Assembly (NCBI RefSeq): GCF_937903345.1
Contig: NZ_CALCZQ010000008.1
Coordinates: 1 to 64,000 of the forward strand
DNA length: 64,000 bases
Origin: an uncultured Emticicia sp.
GTDB taxonomy: Bacteria; Bacteroidota; Bacteroidia; Cytophagales; Spirosomataceae
Reading direction: 5' to 3'
Shown: positions 25,699 to 35,006 of the stretch, one piece after another
How the letters are laid out: every line of letters starts with the position of its first letter
How positions within the stretch are numbered: position 1 is the stretch's first letter
The notes under the pieces: model-generated
The model's input: only the letters and a program-made list of their open reading frames with translations
Database searches by the model: none
What the model was told of the DNA's origin: nothing
Program-made: the position numbers and the translations under genes

Positions 25699-28392
25699 TT
25701 AAGGCTTTTGGTACCTAACATAAGTTCCAAAAAGAATTTTGAAAAGTTGAATCATAACCAAAGGAATCAAACTTGCCAAAATAACAAGCATCCAAATTTT
25801 TGGAAGCAAAATATTTAAATCCAAAACCAACCGCAATTTAGGCGAAACGAAGACTAAAACCATAAATCCCGTACAAATCACGACCGCTAACCAAACGTAT
25901 TTGTTTTTTGTAAGATCATTTATAAAAATCTTCGAATCAAAAGTCGACATATTGAAAACATGAAAAAGTTGTGCAAAAGCTAAAGTTATAAAGGCTACAT
26001 TATTGGCTATTTTATCATCGGGGGTAATGAATTCTTGACAATAAATTACCGCCGATGCCACTGAAAAAGTAATGATAATGGCATAAATCCCGATTTTCAT
26101 CCAATCCTTTTTATCGACAATTGCCTTTTTAGCATCAATTGGTGGCTTTTTCATTATACTTTTATCGCCATTACCTAAACCAAGAGCTAAAGCAGGAAAA
26201 ACATCTGTAACCATGTTCAGAAATAAAATTTGTAAGGGCAAAAGTGTGGCGGCGGGTGCAAGAAAACCTAATAAAGTTACGATAAAGATTTCGCTTAGAT
26301 TACAGGAAATCAAATAAACTACAAACTTTCGGATATTCTGAAAAATAGCTCTTCCATTCGCAACTGCCACTACAATCGACTTGAATGAATCATCTTTCAG
26401 CACAATACTGGCAGTTTCTTTAGCCACTTGTGTACCTCGAAGACCCATCGCAATACCAACATCGGCTTTTTTCAAGGCAGGAGTGTCGTTTACACCGTCG
26501 CCTGTCATAGCTACAATATTGCCCGCTTTTTGAAAAACAGCGGCAATTTCGAGTTTTTGTTGAGGAGTAGTTCGGGCAAAAATAGCTGTTGAGAGTATCT
26601 TATTTTTCCAATCTTTCGTCAATGATTTCATTGAGGGTAAATCTTTCCCGATAATAAAATTTTGCTCAGTCTCTTCAACTAAACCTACTTTTTTGGCAAT
26701 ATTCAAGGCTGTGAGTGGGTGGTCGCCTGTAATCATTACGACTTTTATTCCTGCATCTTGGCACAAGTGAATCGCTGCTTTGATATCAAGTCTTGGAGGG
26801 TCAAGAAAGCCTATCATTCCAAGAAACACCAATTCGTTCAGAAAATCGTCTTTGCTTAAATCTTTCCCTTCACGACTTGAAAAAGCTAAAACCCTTAATC
26901 CATCAGCTGCCATTTTTTCTGAGGAATCTAAAATGCCATTTCTTGCGTCTTCATCTAAATCTTTGATATTTTCGCCAATTTGAATTTTAGTACATTTTAC
27001 GAGTAAATCTTCCACCGAACCTTTGGCGGCTACCAAAAAGCCTTCCTTGCTTTTATGGAGCGTTCCCATTATTTTGGTTTCAGAACTAAAAGGGATTTCG
27101 GAAATACGTTCGTATTGGGTTTTTATATTTTCAATTTTCAAATCTGAAGCCTGAGCAAACTGAATCAAGGCGATGTCAATTGGGTCACCAATTAAGTCTT
27201 TTTTACCCACTTTTTTGATGCTTGCGTCGTTGCACAAAGCTCCAACAAGGAGTAGCTTTTCAAAGTTTTTTTGACTTTTTTCTATCGCTCCACCTTTAAA
27301 AACTAAAGTATCATTTTCAATACTTACTTTTCGATTTTCATCAGGAAAGGCAAGTGTTTCGACAAAGATTTTATTTTCTGTCAAAGTACCCGTTTTATCG
27401 GTCAAAATGACATTTGTACTACCGAGGGTTTCAACGGCAGAGAGTTTTTTGACAATAGCGTTGCGTTTGGCCATCAATAACATTCCATTAGCCAAAGCCA
27501 CAGTTGCAACAATTGGTAAACCTTCTGGAAACGCCGCAATAGCCAAAACGATTGAGGTTTTGATAATGCTTACCCAGTCTTTGCCCTGAATAATGCCCGT
27601 AATGGCAAAAATAGAAGTAAGTATAAGCGTTAGCCAAATGAGAGTTTTGCTTAAAACTGCCAATTTTTTATCCAGTGGCGTCGCCATTTCCATTGATTTG
27701 TCAACTAAAGAACTTATTTTTCCCAGTTCAGTATGTTGGGCAATACTAGTAATGATTGCTTTTCCTGTCCCGTTAATTACTGACGAACCTTTAAAAACCA
27801 TATTTTGGAGGTCGCCAAGCACGGTATTTTTTGGCAATTTTTTGGTATTTTTATCGGTCGGAAGCGACTCGCCCGTTAAAGAAGATTCATCACATTTCAA
27901 TTGATTTACAACTAATAATCGCCCATCGCCTGGAATCAAATCACCTGCTTCAAGCATCACAATATCGCCAATCGTTAGGTTTTGGGCAGGAATTATTTCT
28001 ACCATTCCTTCTCTCAAAACTTTAGTTTTAATGACATCCATTTCTTTCAAGGCTATCATGGAGCTGCGAGCTTGCATTTCCATTAAAAAACCAATTATGG
28101 CATTGACCAAAATCACAAACAATATTGCAGTAGCTTCTAGGTAATCATAGAAAAATAGCGAAACAATAGCTCCGAATATCAACAAATAGACAATAGGACT
28201 CTTTAACTGCTCAAGAATAATTAACCAAGGATTCTTTGGTTTTTGAGAAGTATAAACATTGAGACCATATTTTTTTGAGCGTTTTTCGGCTTCAACTTTA
28301 CTTAGCCCAGTATCAATATTTGTCTGAAAAATAGCTAATATCTCATCGATTGAAAGTGTATGAGCATCGTTGTTTGTATTTTTTAGTTGCAT
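25699..28392 (-). CDS. Cation-translocating P-type ATPase (calcium/PMR1-like)
   Basis: 897 residues with all P2-type signatures: TGES in the actuator domain (SSLTGESLPTD), PEGLPIVATVALA in transmembrane segment 4, the phosphorylated Asp332 in LTDKTGTLTENK, KAAIH and TGDHPLTA, and TGDGVNDTPALKKADVGIAM. N-terminal cation-ATPase residues are present (IDEILAIFQTNIDTGLSKVE). Such pumps export Ca2+, or Na+/Mg2+ in relatives. Probably expressed with the genes upstream of it in the 29.9 kb operon. The C-terminus is complete. Confidence 0.9.
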   Translation of the reverse strand: MQLKNTNNDAHTLSIDEILAIFQTNIDTGLSKVEAEKRSKKYGLNVYTSQKPKNPWLIILEQLKSPIVYLLIFGAIVSLFFYDYLEATAILFVILVNAIIGFLMEMQARSSMIALKEMDVIKTKVLREGMVEIIPAQNLTIGDIVMLEAGDLIPGDGRLLVVNQLKCDESSLTGESLPTDKNTKKLPKNTVLGDLQNMVFKGSSVINGTGKAIITSIAQHTELGKISSLVDKSMEMATPLDKKLAVLSKTLIWLTLILTSIFAITGIIQGKDWVSIIKTSIVLAIAAFPEGLPIVATVALANGMLLMAKRNAIVKKLSAVETLGSTNVILTDKTGTLTENKIFVETLAFPDENRKVSIENDTLVFKGGAIEKSQKNFEKLLLVGALCNDASIKKVGKKDLIGDPIDIALIQFAQASDLKIENIKTQYERISEIPFSSETKIMGTLHKSKEGFLVAAKGSVEDLLVKCTKIQIGENIKDLDEDARNGILDSSEKMAADGLRVLAFSSREGKDLSKDDFLNELVFLGMIGFLDPPRLDIKAAIHLCQDAGIKVVMITGDHPLTALNIAKKVGLVEETEQNFIIGKDLPSMKSLTKDWKNKILSTAIFARTTPQQKLEIAAVFQKAGNIVAMTGDGVNDTPALKKADVGIAMGLRGTQVAKETASIVLKDDSFKSIVVAVANGRAIFQNIRKFVVYLISCNLSEIFIVTLLGFLAPAATLLPLQILFLNMVTDVFPALALGLGNGDKSIMKKPPIDAKKAIVDKKDWMKIGIYAIIITFSVASAVIYCQEFITPDDKIANNVAFITLAFAQLFHVFNMSTFDSKIFINDLTKNKYVWLAVVICTGFMVLVFVSPKLRLVLDLNILLPKIWMLVILASLIPLVMIQLFKILFGTYVRYQKP

Positions 28393-28514
28393 GTAGATTT
28401 TAATTTTTCTTCAATATTCAAACAAATAAGAACAAATTGAAATCAAGTCAAGGTTGTCAACGACCGATATGCTAGTTCTAAAAAGTGAATAATATTTTTA
28501 ATCGAAATATCCGA

Positions 28515-29027
28515 CTAGTTACCAGAAATTTCGATTAATTTATTATCTATTTCGAGTAAATCTCGAAGCATTTTTGCCTTAAATATTTCAGTTCCTTCTT
28601 TTTCATCATGATTAAATGATGATAGTTGATTTCGAAGGTCATTGTTTGCTTTTTCTGCCTTGACAACTTTTCTGAGTAGTTTTACACTGACATCAGGAAT
28701 ACCTTTTATCTGTTTTATTTTACTTTCATTATCGGTTATTTTCTTTTCGGATTCGGTTTTAAACTTCGTCCAGTCATCCATTACTTTAACTTTCAGAATA
28801 GTCTCAATTTTAATTGATTTCTTTAAAATCCGTTCAGTGAGTAGGTCTTTATCTTTGCTAAGGACACTTTTTTGAATAGCGAGACAATCTTTTAACATTT
28901 TTTTTTTTGCTCTAAAACTCTCAAAAGCTTCATTCTTATTTTTTTCTTGCGATTGGCAAGAATTCAGAATATTTGATGTGAAAAATCCTATAACTAGAAT
29001 CGAAAAAAAGTGTCGTTTATTTTTCAT
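28515..29027 (-). CDS. Coiled-coil lipoprotein
   Basis: 170 residues; lipoprotein signal ending in SNILNSC (Cys24). The mature part is helical and Lys/Glu-rich (FESFRAKKKMLKDCLAIQKS; LRKVVKAEKANNDLRNQLSS). Similar in design to the lipoprotein at 10180-10614. Co-directional with the DUF4239 gene 12 bases upstream, so it belongs to the operon headed by promoter copy 5. Confidence 0.65.
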   Translation of the reverse strand: MKNKRHFFSILVIGFFTSNILNSCQSQEKNKNEAFESFRAKKKMLKDCLAIQKSVLSKDKDLLTERILKKSIKIETILKVKVMDDWTKFKTESEKKITDNESKIKQIKGIPDVSVKLLRKVVKAEKANNDLRNQLSSFNHDEKEGTEIFKAKMLRDLLEIDNKLIEISGN

Positions 29028-29039
29028 TTTGCTCTAAAT

Positions 29040-29852
29040 TTATCTTTTTGATTGAAGCTTTTTCTCCCAATGTTCCATATTAAAAATCTGCATGTAGGAA
29101 TCTGGCTGAATACCCATACTACCAGTAAAAGGATGGTCAAGGGTAATGATTATAAAAAAAAACATTCCGATAAAAATGCCAAAAAGTGTATTTAATCCTA
29201 CGTGAACGTGCGAATTTTCAATATCAAGTAGCATTGCACATATAATCGTGATGACAGCACCCAAAATTATCGGCCACCAAATTGGCGATGGAATTTCGGA
29301 CTGAATAGTTGCCGTACGAAGCCCTCGATAGGTAGCGAGTTCGTTGAGATGATGAAACATTTCAGCCACTAATTGAATCTGAAATGGTTCTTTTGGATTC
29401 AGATGCTCCATTGTATAAAAAACCTTATTAAAAGACGCCAAAGTTTTTGGACTCGCCTCCATGCGTGACATTCTTGGAAACTCATCATCAATTACATCAA
29501 ATACAAAATCCAGGTAAACGCCCATCAATTGTTTGGAAATCTTGGGGTCAGGATAAAACTTAATATCACGATATAGACCAAATGCAGAGCTACCTTCTTG
29601 GCTAACATTACTTTGGGTGTCGTTGAGCTGGCCCCAAACCACAAACACAACAAAACCAAGTAATAAAGAATAAAAACTGGCTATTGCAGTGAAAAGAAAA
29701 CCCGTAACTTCGTTATGAGATTTAAGAACTTTAATTCGACCGAAATTCCGAAAAAGATAAGTACCTACTCCAGTAATAATCCCACCAAAGATGATGATGG
29801 AAAGAAAGAGCAAAAAAGGAGGAAATTGTAGTAAATAGTAGGAAAATGCCAC
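29040..29852 (-). CDS. DUF4239 / bestrophin-like membrane protein
   Basis: 270 residues with two membrane segments near the N-terminus (FPPFLLFLSIIIFGGIITGV; GFLFTAIASFYSLLLGFVVF), a soluble middle with WGQLNDTQSNVSQEGSSAFG and FNKVFYTMEHLNPKEPFQIQ, and two C-terminal membrane segments (WPIILGAVITIICAMLL; LFGIFIGMFFFIIITLDHPF). This is the DUF4239 layout, distantly bestrophin-like. Function unknown; a channel or sensor is possible. First gene behind promoter copy 5. Confidence 0.8.
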   Translation of the reverse strand: MAFSYYLLQFPPFLLFLSIIIFGGIITGVGTYLFRNFGRIKVLKSHNEVTGFLFTAIASFYSLLLGFVVFVVWGQLNDTQSNVSQEGSSAFGLYRDIKFYPDPKISKQLMGVYLDFVFDVIDDEFPRMSRMEASPKTLASFNKVFYTMEHLNPKEPFQIQLVAEMFHHLNELATYRGLRTATIQSEIPSPIWWPIILGAVITIICAMLLDIENSHVHVGLNTLFGIFIGMFFFIIITLDHPFTGSMGIQPDSYMQIFNMEHWEKKLQSKR

Positions 29853-29899
29853 GTGAATGTGTGTTTATAGAAAAGCGATTAAATCAAAAAAACTTATAC

Positions 29900-29965
29900 A
29901 AAGTTGTAAAGCTTAAAGCACTTTTATATTACATAACTTTCGGTAATTGTTACATCATTCACATA
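29900..29965 (-). promoter_or_regulatory. Shared stress-regulon promoter module, copy 5
   Basis: AAAGTTG at 29900, half-site TTACATAACT at 29929-29938, distal half-site TTACATCATTCACATA at 29950-29965 (plus-strand reading); total 66 bp, 21-bp period. It drives the DUF4239 and coiled-coil lipoprotein genes and perhaps the P-ATPase. The -7 box differs slightly (CAACTTTG) and the last half-site base triplet is ATA. Confidence 0.75.
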
Positions 29966-29989
29966 TTTTCTCTTTAATTCTGGTACGAT

Positions 29990-31582
29990 TTAATTACCAA
30001 AAATCTCTATTGATAGTTTTTCATCTAAGTGATAAAGGTCATTTCGGAAGTTTAATTGCCCTGTATTGTCAACCCATGCCGTGAAATAAGCAATATAAAC
30101 TGGCACGGTAGGCTTCACTTTAATGTTGGTTTCGTTGTCGGTTCCAAGTATATTATCTACTCTTTCTTCATTCCAATCAGCTTTTTTTCTGAGCAAATAT
30201 AAAACCAACTTTTTGGGATTTTCGACCCTAATACAACCATGACTAAATGCACGATTTGTTGCTCCGAAGAGGCTTTTTGAAGGCGTATCATGCAAATAAA
30301 TATTAAAATGATTCGGAAAAAGAAACTTCATTTTGCCGAGAACATTGTTTTTTCCTGGTTTTTGACGATAATTTCCGTTGATAACTTCTATATTATTTTG
30401 AGCCAAATAATTCGAATTCGACCTGATTTTGGGCAAAATTTCATTTTTCACCATGCTTGTCGGTATTCCCCAAGAAGGGTTTAGCACGATTTGAGAAATG
30501 TTACCCCTGAAAATGCTAGTTTGCTTTACATCCTTTCCTACTACTACATTGGCTGCCCAAATTTGTTTATTATTTTCAAAAATATGCAGGCGAAATTCGG
30601 GGATATTGACCAATAAGTATTCATTTTCAAGCTCAACAGGCACCCAACGTAAACGCTCCATGTTGACCATCATCTGTTTAATACGGAATTCAATCGGTTT
30701 ATTAAATTCGACGATGGTCGCATGGTTTATCTTACCGCTTTCGGTCAGTCCCATTCGGTGCTGAAAACGTTGTACGGCTTTTGTTAACGTATCGGTAAAA
30801 ATTGCTGTGTTATCATTAATTTTAAGGTCACCTGTCAAGAATAAATGTTTTTTTATGTTGACCAAACTCGCATTGCTATCTCCAACAACCAACAGTTTTT
30901 TATCTATAATAATAGTCGGAAAGCCGCCGTTTTTCTGAATAGTTCTATATTTTCTTAATTGCTCTTTTAGTGGCAAATAATATGGATTGACAGGCTCTTG
31001 TATTTCTTCGCCTTTATTGAGAGAAACCAGCGAATCAAGTAAAACCTGATAATCTTTTTTCTTTCGAGGAATAAACCATTCGAGGTCGAGGATATTTTTT
31101 GAAGTTCCTCCATAAGCCTTTTGAGCATATTTAAAAAACATTGTCGTAAACAATAAATCCAAGTTTTGCAAATCAGTTTTTTGAGTTAAAAACCGTTTTT
31201 CATTACTTTGGGCAGCATTGAATAATCCATCCAATTGACTGTTTTTCAAACTACTATCTTCAAAATCAACTTTGTATGTTTCGAGTTGGCTATAAAAATT
31301 TGTGGCAGCAATAGTTAAGCCTTTTGAATTGAACCAAGCAAACTGAAAATTGCGTCGGGCATAAAACTCCCCTACTTGATTTTTGATAGAATCAGTTTCA
31401 GTCGATTTATATAAAAAATTTACTACTACTGTACTATCAAGCACCAAATCAGTGAAGTTTTGAGAAGAATAAATGCTTACATCACCTATAACCGCCTTTT
31501 TTTCATTTGTATTACAACCCACAAAGGGGGAAATCACAATCAAAACACCAAATAAATAGCTGTTTTTGAGAATTTTAAGCAT
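29990..31582 (-). CDS. L,D-transpeptidase (YcbB type) lipoprotein
   Basis: 530 residues from the chosen start MLKILKNSYLFGVLIVISPF, which gives a good lipobox (SPFVGC). A longer start at 31603 would not. A scaffold/PG-binding region (RFQHRMGLTESGKINHATIV) precedes the YkuD catalytic domain with EYLLVNIPEFRLHIFENNKQ and FSHGCIRVENPKKLVLYLLR, where Cys in SHGCIR is the nucleophile. The enzyme makes 3-3 crosslinks or attaches proteins to peptidoglycan. It overlaps the upstream transpeptidase gene by 8 bases, so the two are coupled. Confidence 0.9.
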   Translation of the reverse strand: MLKILKNSYLFGVLIVISPFVGCNTNEKKAVIGDVSIYSSQNFTDLVLDSTVVVNFLYKSTETDSIKNQVGEFYARRNFQFAWFNSKGLTIAATNFYSQLETYKVDFEDSSLKNSQLDGLFNAAQSNEKRFLTQKTDLQNLDLLFTTMFFKYAQKAYGGTSKNILDLEWFIPRKKKDYQVLLDSLVSLNKGEEIQEPVNPYYLPLKEQLRKYRTIQKNGGFPTIIIDKKLLVVGDSNASLVNIKKHLFLTGDLKINDNTAIFTDTLTKAVQRFQHRMGLTESGKINHATIVEFNKPIEFRIKQMMVNMERLRWVPVELENEYLLVNIPEFRLHIFENNKQIWAANVVVGKDVKQTSIFRGNISQIVLNPSWGIPTSMVKNEILPKIRSNSNYLAQNNIEVINGNYRQKPGKNNVLGKMKFLFPNHFNIYLHDTPSKSLFGATNRAFSHGCIRVENPKKLVLYLLRKKADWNEERVDNILGTDNETNIKVKPTVPVYIAYFTAWVDNTGQLNFRNDLYHLDEKLSIEIFGN

Positions 31583-32204
31583 ATATATAAAGTAAACTTC
31601 CATTGGCTAATACAGGTATAACCTGCCGAATAAGTGCTTGTGGTAAGGCGGGGCAACCATAACTGCGGCCAAGTCTGCCGTGTTGCTGAATAAATGATGT
31701 GCTGACATAATTTGCACCGTGAATGATAATTTCTCGACGACGGGCATTATCATTTACACCTTTTTCTAGACCAAAAAGTAATAATGCAGAACCATGTTTT
31801 GGACTCTGAATTTCGCTACCAACTAAATAAAAGCCCAAACTACTTTGGTGTGATTCCATTTTGTTGGAAAACAAGCGAGCGATATTTTCGCCAGATTTTT
31901 GCCCGTGTGCCACTAATGACGAAATTAAAAGTTTCTTCTTAGCTATATCAATCACAAAAAAACGCTCGACATTAGATGGTAACGAGAAATCAACAATAGT
32001 AATGATTGTTTTTTGAGGATGAAACCTCTCAAATCCTTCTAAAGAAGTCCGAAATGCTTCAAAATTGACTACACCCGAAATTTGGCATTCATTATAAAGA
32101 CATTGTATTTCGCTGCTTTTTGTTTCAGGTTTAATTATTTTGATTGGTAATTTTGCAAAAGAAAAATTTAGTAAAAAATAAAATACTTGAAATGAAATCA
32201 GCAT
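31575..32204 (-). CDS. Murein L,D-transpeptidase catalytic domain protein
   Basis: 209 residues with a hydrophobic N-terminus and a YkuD-related domain: FVIDIAKKKLLISSLVAHGQ, REIIIHGANYVSTSFIQQHG and RLGRSYGCPALPQ, where the catalytic Cys lies in SYGCPA. This class lacks PG-binding repeats. It is predicted to act on peptidoglycan in the periplasm. It is followed by, and overlaps, the YcbB-type L,D-transpeptidase lipoprotein gene. Confidence 0.85.
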   Translation of the reverse strand: MLISFQVFYFLLNFSFAKLPIKIIKPETKSSEIQCLYNECQISGVVNFEAFRTSLEGFERFHPQKTIITIVDFSLPSNVERFFVIDIAKKKLLISSLVAHGQKSGENIARLFSNKMESHQSSLGFYLVGSEIQSPKHGSALLLFGLEKGVNDNARRREIIIHGANYVSTSFIQQHGRLGRSYGCPALPQALIRQVIPVLANGSLLYIYA

Positions 32205-32295
32205 AAGTTTATCGTTTTCGGGGGTGATGCTATATCATTAACACTTTTCTACCTACAATCATTACAAATTTGCTTAATATCTTCATCATCAAGCC

Positions 32296-32781
32296 CTATT
32301 CATCTTTTTCTCTATCTGAATTTTCAGTTGGTGCAATAAAATTGGGACGCATTTCTGTATGTCTGATTTGTCCTCCTAAGTAGCCAGTTTGAGCAATTAA
32401 GCCAAAACCCGCAAACGCTATTACTAAAGTGACCGTACTCAGGATTGTGGAATACGAATTTTGTTTAACGGTAGCCCAAAGTCCGAAAATCGAAGAAATA
32501 CCTAAAGCAATCAAGGCTATTAGAGCGTAGACTGCAAAATCTTCGTGAATTTTAATAGTGCTTTCCATAACACCGGCAATACCCTCCATGGTTTCTTCAG
32601 CTTCTTCTCCGGTAAAATAAGCCACAATTGCTCCGATTGACGAAATAATTAACACATTGTATGCAGCAATTTTTGTTAGCTCGCTTTTGTTCCAAATACC
32701 TTGTGCCAACACAAAACCGCCCAAAATGGAGCCAATGATTGGTAAATGGTTTATCAATAAATGTAGGTGCGTTAGGTTCAT
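32296..32781 (-). CDS. Polytopic membrane protein (DUF2231-like)
   Basis: 161 residues from MNLTHLHLLINHLPIIGSIL; the 15 codons upstream of this ATG look like leader. Four hydrophobic segments with the LINHLPIIGS motif typical of small DUF2231-like membrane proteins. Polar C-terminus (HTEMRPNFIAPTENSDREKD). Function unknown. It is close to the rubrerythrin lipoprotein gene, so they may be co-transcribed. Confidence 0.7.
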   Translation of the reverse strand: MNLTHLHLLINHLPIIGSILGGFVLAQGIWNKSELTKIAAYNVLIISSIGAIVAYFTGEEAEETMEGIAGVMESTIKIHEDFAVYALIALIALGISSIFGLWATVKQNSYSTILSTVTLVIAFAGFGLIAQTGYLGGQIRHTEMRPNFIAPTENSDREKDE

Positions 32782-32828
32782 GTATTTTATTTTAAGTGAT
32801 TGATTATCAATGCTATAATTATTCATAG

Positions 32829-33587
32829 CTACATAGGGCAGTCATCCATTGCTATGTCACGATTAGCTTTTACTTTGCTAATTTTCATAAATTTTTCACT
32901 TTTTGTCATGCAAAAAGTACATCTTGTTGGTGCTTTATTGGTGTAAGTATTTCCGCATAACGAGCAAACGTAGAATACCGAAGGCAAGGTTTTGACACTA
33001 TTATTTTCTAAAGCATTTAATGCGGTTGTGTACAACAAGCTGTGTTTTTTCTCGGTTTTCATGGCATACGTCAAACTCACGACAGCAATCTGATTACCAG
33101 CATTTTCAGCCGATTTTATAAAAGATGGATACATTGAAGTGGCCTCGTAAGCCTCGCCTTTGATGTCGTCAATTAAGTTTTCTTTGGTTGTATTTACTGT
33201 AAATTCAGGTTTTATTATCGGCACAAGCACTTTTGATTCTGCCAGCACGGATTGATGATTGCCTGCATGAATATGCTCCGCCGCCGAAACCGCTCTATAA
33301 AGTGCCGCAATTTGAGAAAACCCTTCTTGCTCGGCTTTTTGGGCGTAAGCTATATATTTTGCCTTTGCAGTTACTTCTCCTTTATAAGCGGCTTGCAAAT
33401 TATCGATTGTCTTGGTTTTTTCAGCTGTACTATCTATTTCAGTGAGCCCTGGCGTGATTTCAGAATTTTCTTTCATTGCTGTTTGCTCAGCTTTTGTGCT
33501 TTCATCCTTGCCTGATTTTCCGCATGAAGCCAAAAACAAAACGCTGATTGAAAATATCATTATTGGTACAATTATGCAATTTTTCAT
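32829..33587 (-). CDS. Rubrerythrin-like lipoprotein
   Basis: 252 residues: lipoprotein signal (ISVLFLASC), a Lys/Glu-rich linker, a ferritin-like four-helix domain (YKGEVTAKAKYIAYAQKAEQ; AVSAAEHIHAGNH; KTEKKHSLLYTTAL) and a C-terminal rubredoxin-like zinc-ribbon part with VCSLCGNTY and RCTFCMTKSEK. Rubrerythrins detoxify peroxide with a di-iron site. Membrane anchoring of a rubrerythrin is unusual and fits envelope peroxide defence. Confidence 0.85.
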   Translation of the reverse strand: MKNCIIVPIMIFSISVLFLASCGKSGKDESTKAEQTAMKENSEITPGLTEIDSTAEKTKTIDNLQAAYKGEVTAKAKYIAYAQKAEQEGFSQIAALYRAVSAAEHIHAGNHQSVLAESKVLVPIIKPEFTVNTTKENLIDDIKGEAYEATSMYPSFIKSAENAGNQIAVVSLTYAMKTEKKHSLLYTTALNALENNSVKTLPSVFYVCSLCGNTYTNKAPTRCTFCMTKSEKFMKISKVKANRDIAMDDCPM

Positions 33588-33610
33588 TTTTTCATTTATT
33601 TTAGATTTAT

Positions 33611-34348
33611 TTACTTCAAATCCCCTTTTTCGCCTTCAATCCATCGGCTCATCATAACATTTTCGGAAGGTGATTGATGACTTCCATCGGCCAAGATATC
33701 TAAAAAGCTATCCCACAATTTTTTTTCTTTATGAAATTCCTGCTTGAAATCTTTCAAGGCAACCAAATAATTATGTTCGTATTTTTCGGCCTCTTCTAAG
33801 GTAAAATCATTTGGAATACCCTGCAAAAGTGTGTCCGTGATTTGCATTAGTTCGTTGGTCGAATATCTTTCAATGATACCCAATTGCACTCGGCAGGTTT
33901 CTTCGAAGGCTTCAATTAAGGGCAAAATCATTTCTTTAAATTTACCAAGATCTTGTTTTAAATGCACATGCAGTTCTGCTGGCAACATTCCAATACCCAG
34001 GTCTTCTAAATTTTTGAAAGCCTTCTTCAATTCATCTAGATATTTATCAAATTGCTTCCACAAATCGGTTGAAGTCGAACCGTCTTTTATGGCTATTTTT
34101 TCGATAGCCGTTTTTAATATTTTATTGACATTATATGCGGGACTGTCGGTTTCTTTTAGTGCAATTTTCCATTTTTCATACGACTCAATCGTACTGTTTG
34201 ATTGAATTATAACCGAAGTATCGTTATTTAAATCGTTGATTTCTTTCTCAATTTGAACTAAAGTTGTGCGATTTTTTTCTAAAGAAGCATTCATATTTCT
34301 GATAGAAAGCAATGCTCGGAGTCCCGAATTATAAGTTTTTGTTTTCAT
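33611..34348 (-). CDS. Hypothetical helical protein
   Basis: 245 residues, mostly alpha-helical and charged, without signal or membrane segment (GLRALLSIRNMNASLEKNRT; DLWKQFDKYLDELKKAFKNL; EAFEETCRVQLGIIERYSTN). No recognisable catalytic motif. It sits within the run of stress genes between 32.3 and 37.8 kb, immediately upstream of the rubrerythrin gene and downstream of the 34377 lipoprotein gene. Confidence 0.6.
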   Translation of the reverse strand: MKTKTYNSGLRALLSIRNMNASLEKNRTTLVQIEKEINDLNNDTSVIIQSNSTIESYEKWKIALKETDSPAYNVNKILKTAIEKIAIKDGSTSTDLWKQFDKYLDELKKAFKNLEDLGIGMLPAELHVHLKQDLGKFKEMILPLIEAFEETCRVQLGIIERYSTNELMQITDTLLQGIPNDFTLEEAEKYEHNYLVALKDFKQEFHKEKKLWDSFLDILADGSHQSPSENVMMSRWIEGEKGDLK

Positions 34349-34376
34349 CTTGTATGCTATTTTATTGAGAAGTCCG

Positions 34377-34988
34377 TTAGTTTTTATTCACAAAACCCTC
34401 TTTTATCATTCGTTTATAAACCACACTCGCAATTTCGTTCATCATTTTGTCAACGCCATTGGGGTTTGTTGTTTCGGTAAGAGCTGTCCAAACTATTTTA
34501 TCCTCCTTTATCGAATACACATTTGTTTCAACTGTATAAGTTTTGGTTGTAAAATAATAGCTTGGATTTGTATAAAATGGCCAATTCCGGTAAAAATAAC
34601 CACTGAATGAGCGATAATAAGAAGGGTAAGAATTGATAACACCCGGCGAATAAGCAACATCTTTTTCTACATCCAACAATCGCATCGTGATAGCTCCATC
34701 GAAACCATCAGCTTTGATTTTATCCCTGATTCCTTCTTCGTTTTGTTTATTAAAACTATCATTCAAATAATCATACGAAACAACCGCACTTCCTTTCAGA
34801 TAGCCTGCCATTTCATCTTCGGCTTTATGGCGGCTCGTTTCGTTTTTGAATAATGCAACCACCAAAACTTTTTTTAGCTGGTCGATACTAATTTGTTTAT
34901 CGGGTTCGCTCCAACTACTCGTAATCCGAGTTGTACTGCAAGACGATAAAATACTGATTATAAACGAAGTAAGAATTATTTTTTTCAT
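34377..34988 (-). CDS. DUF4136-like lipoprotein
   Basis: 203 residues with a lipoprotein signal (IISILSSC) and a beta/alpha body: TSSWSEPDKQISIDQLKKVL, VVALFKNETSRHKAEDEMAG, and a Tyr/Phe-rich region (YYRSFSGYFYRNWPFYTNPS). The TxSW start and repeated Tyr-rich segments resemble DUF4136-type lipoproteins, though the match is by eye only. Function unknown. Confidence 0.6.
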   Translation of the reverse strand: MKKIILTSFIISILSSCSTTRITSSWSEPDKQISIDQLKKVLVVALFKNETSRHKAEDEMAGYLKGSAVVSYDYLNDSFNKQNEEGIRDKIKADGFDGAITMRLLDVEKDVAYSPGVINSYPSYYRSFSGYFYRNWPFYTNPSYYFTTKTYTVETNVYSIKEDKIVWTALTETTNPNGVDKMMNEIASVVYKRMIKEGFVNKN

Positions 34989-35006
34989 ATTATTTTGTTT
35001 TATAAA

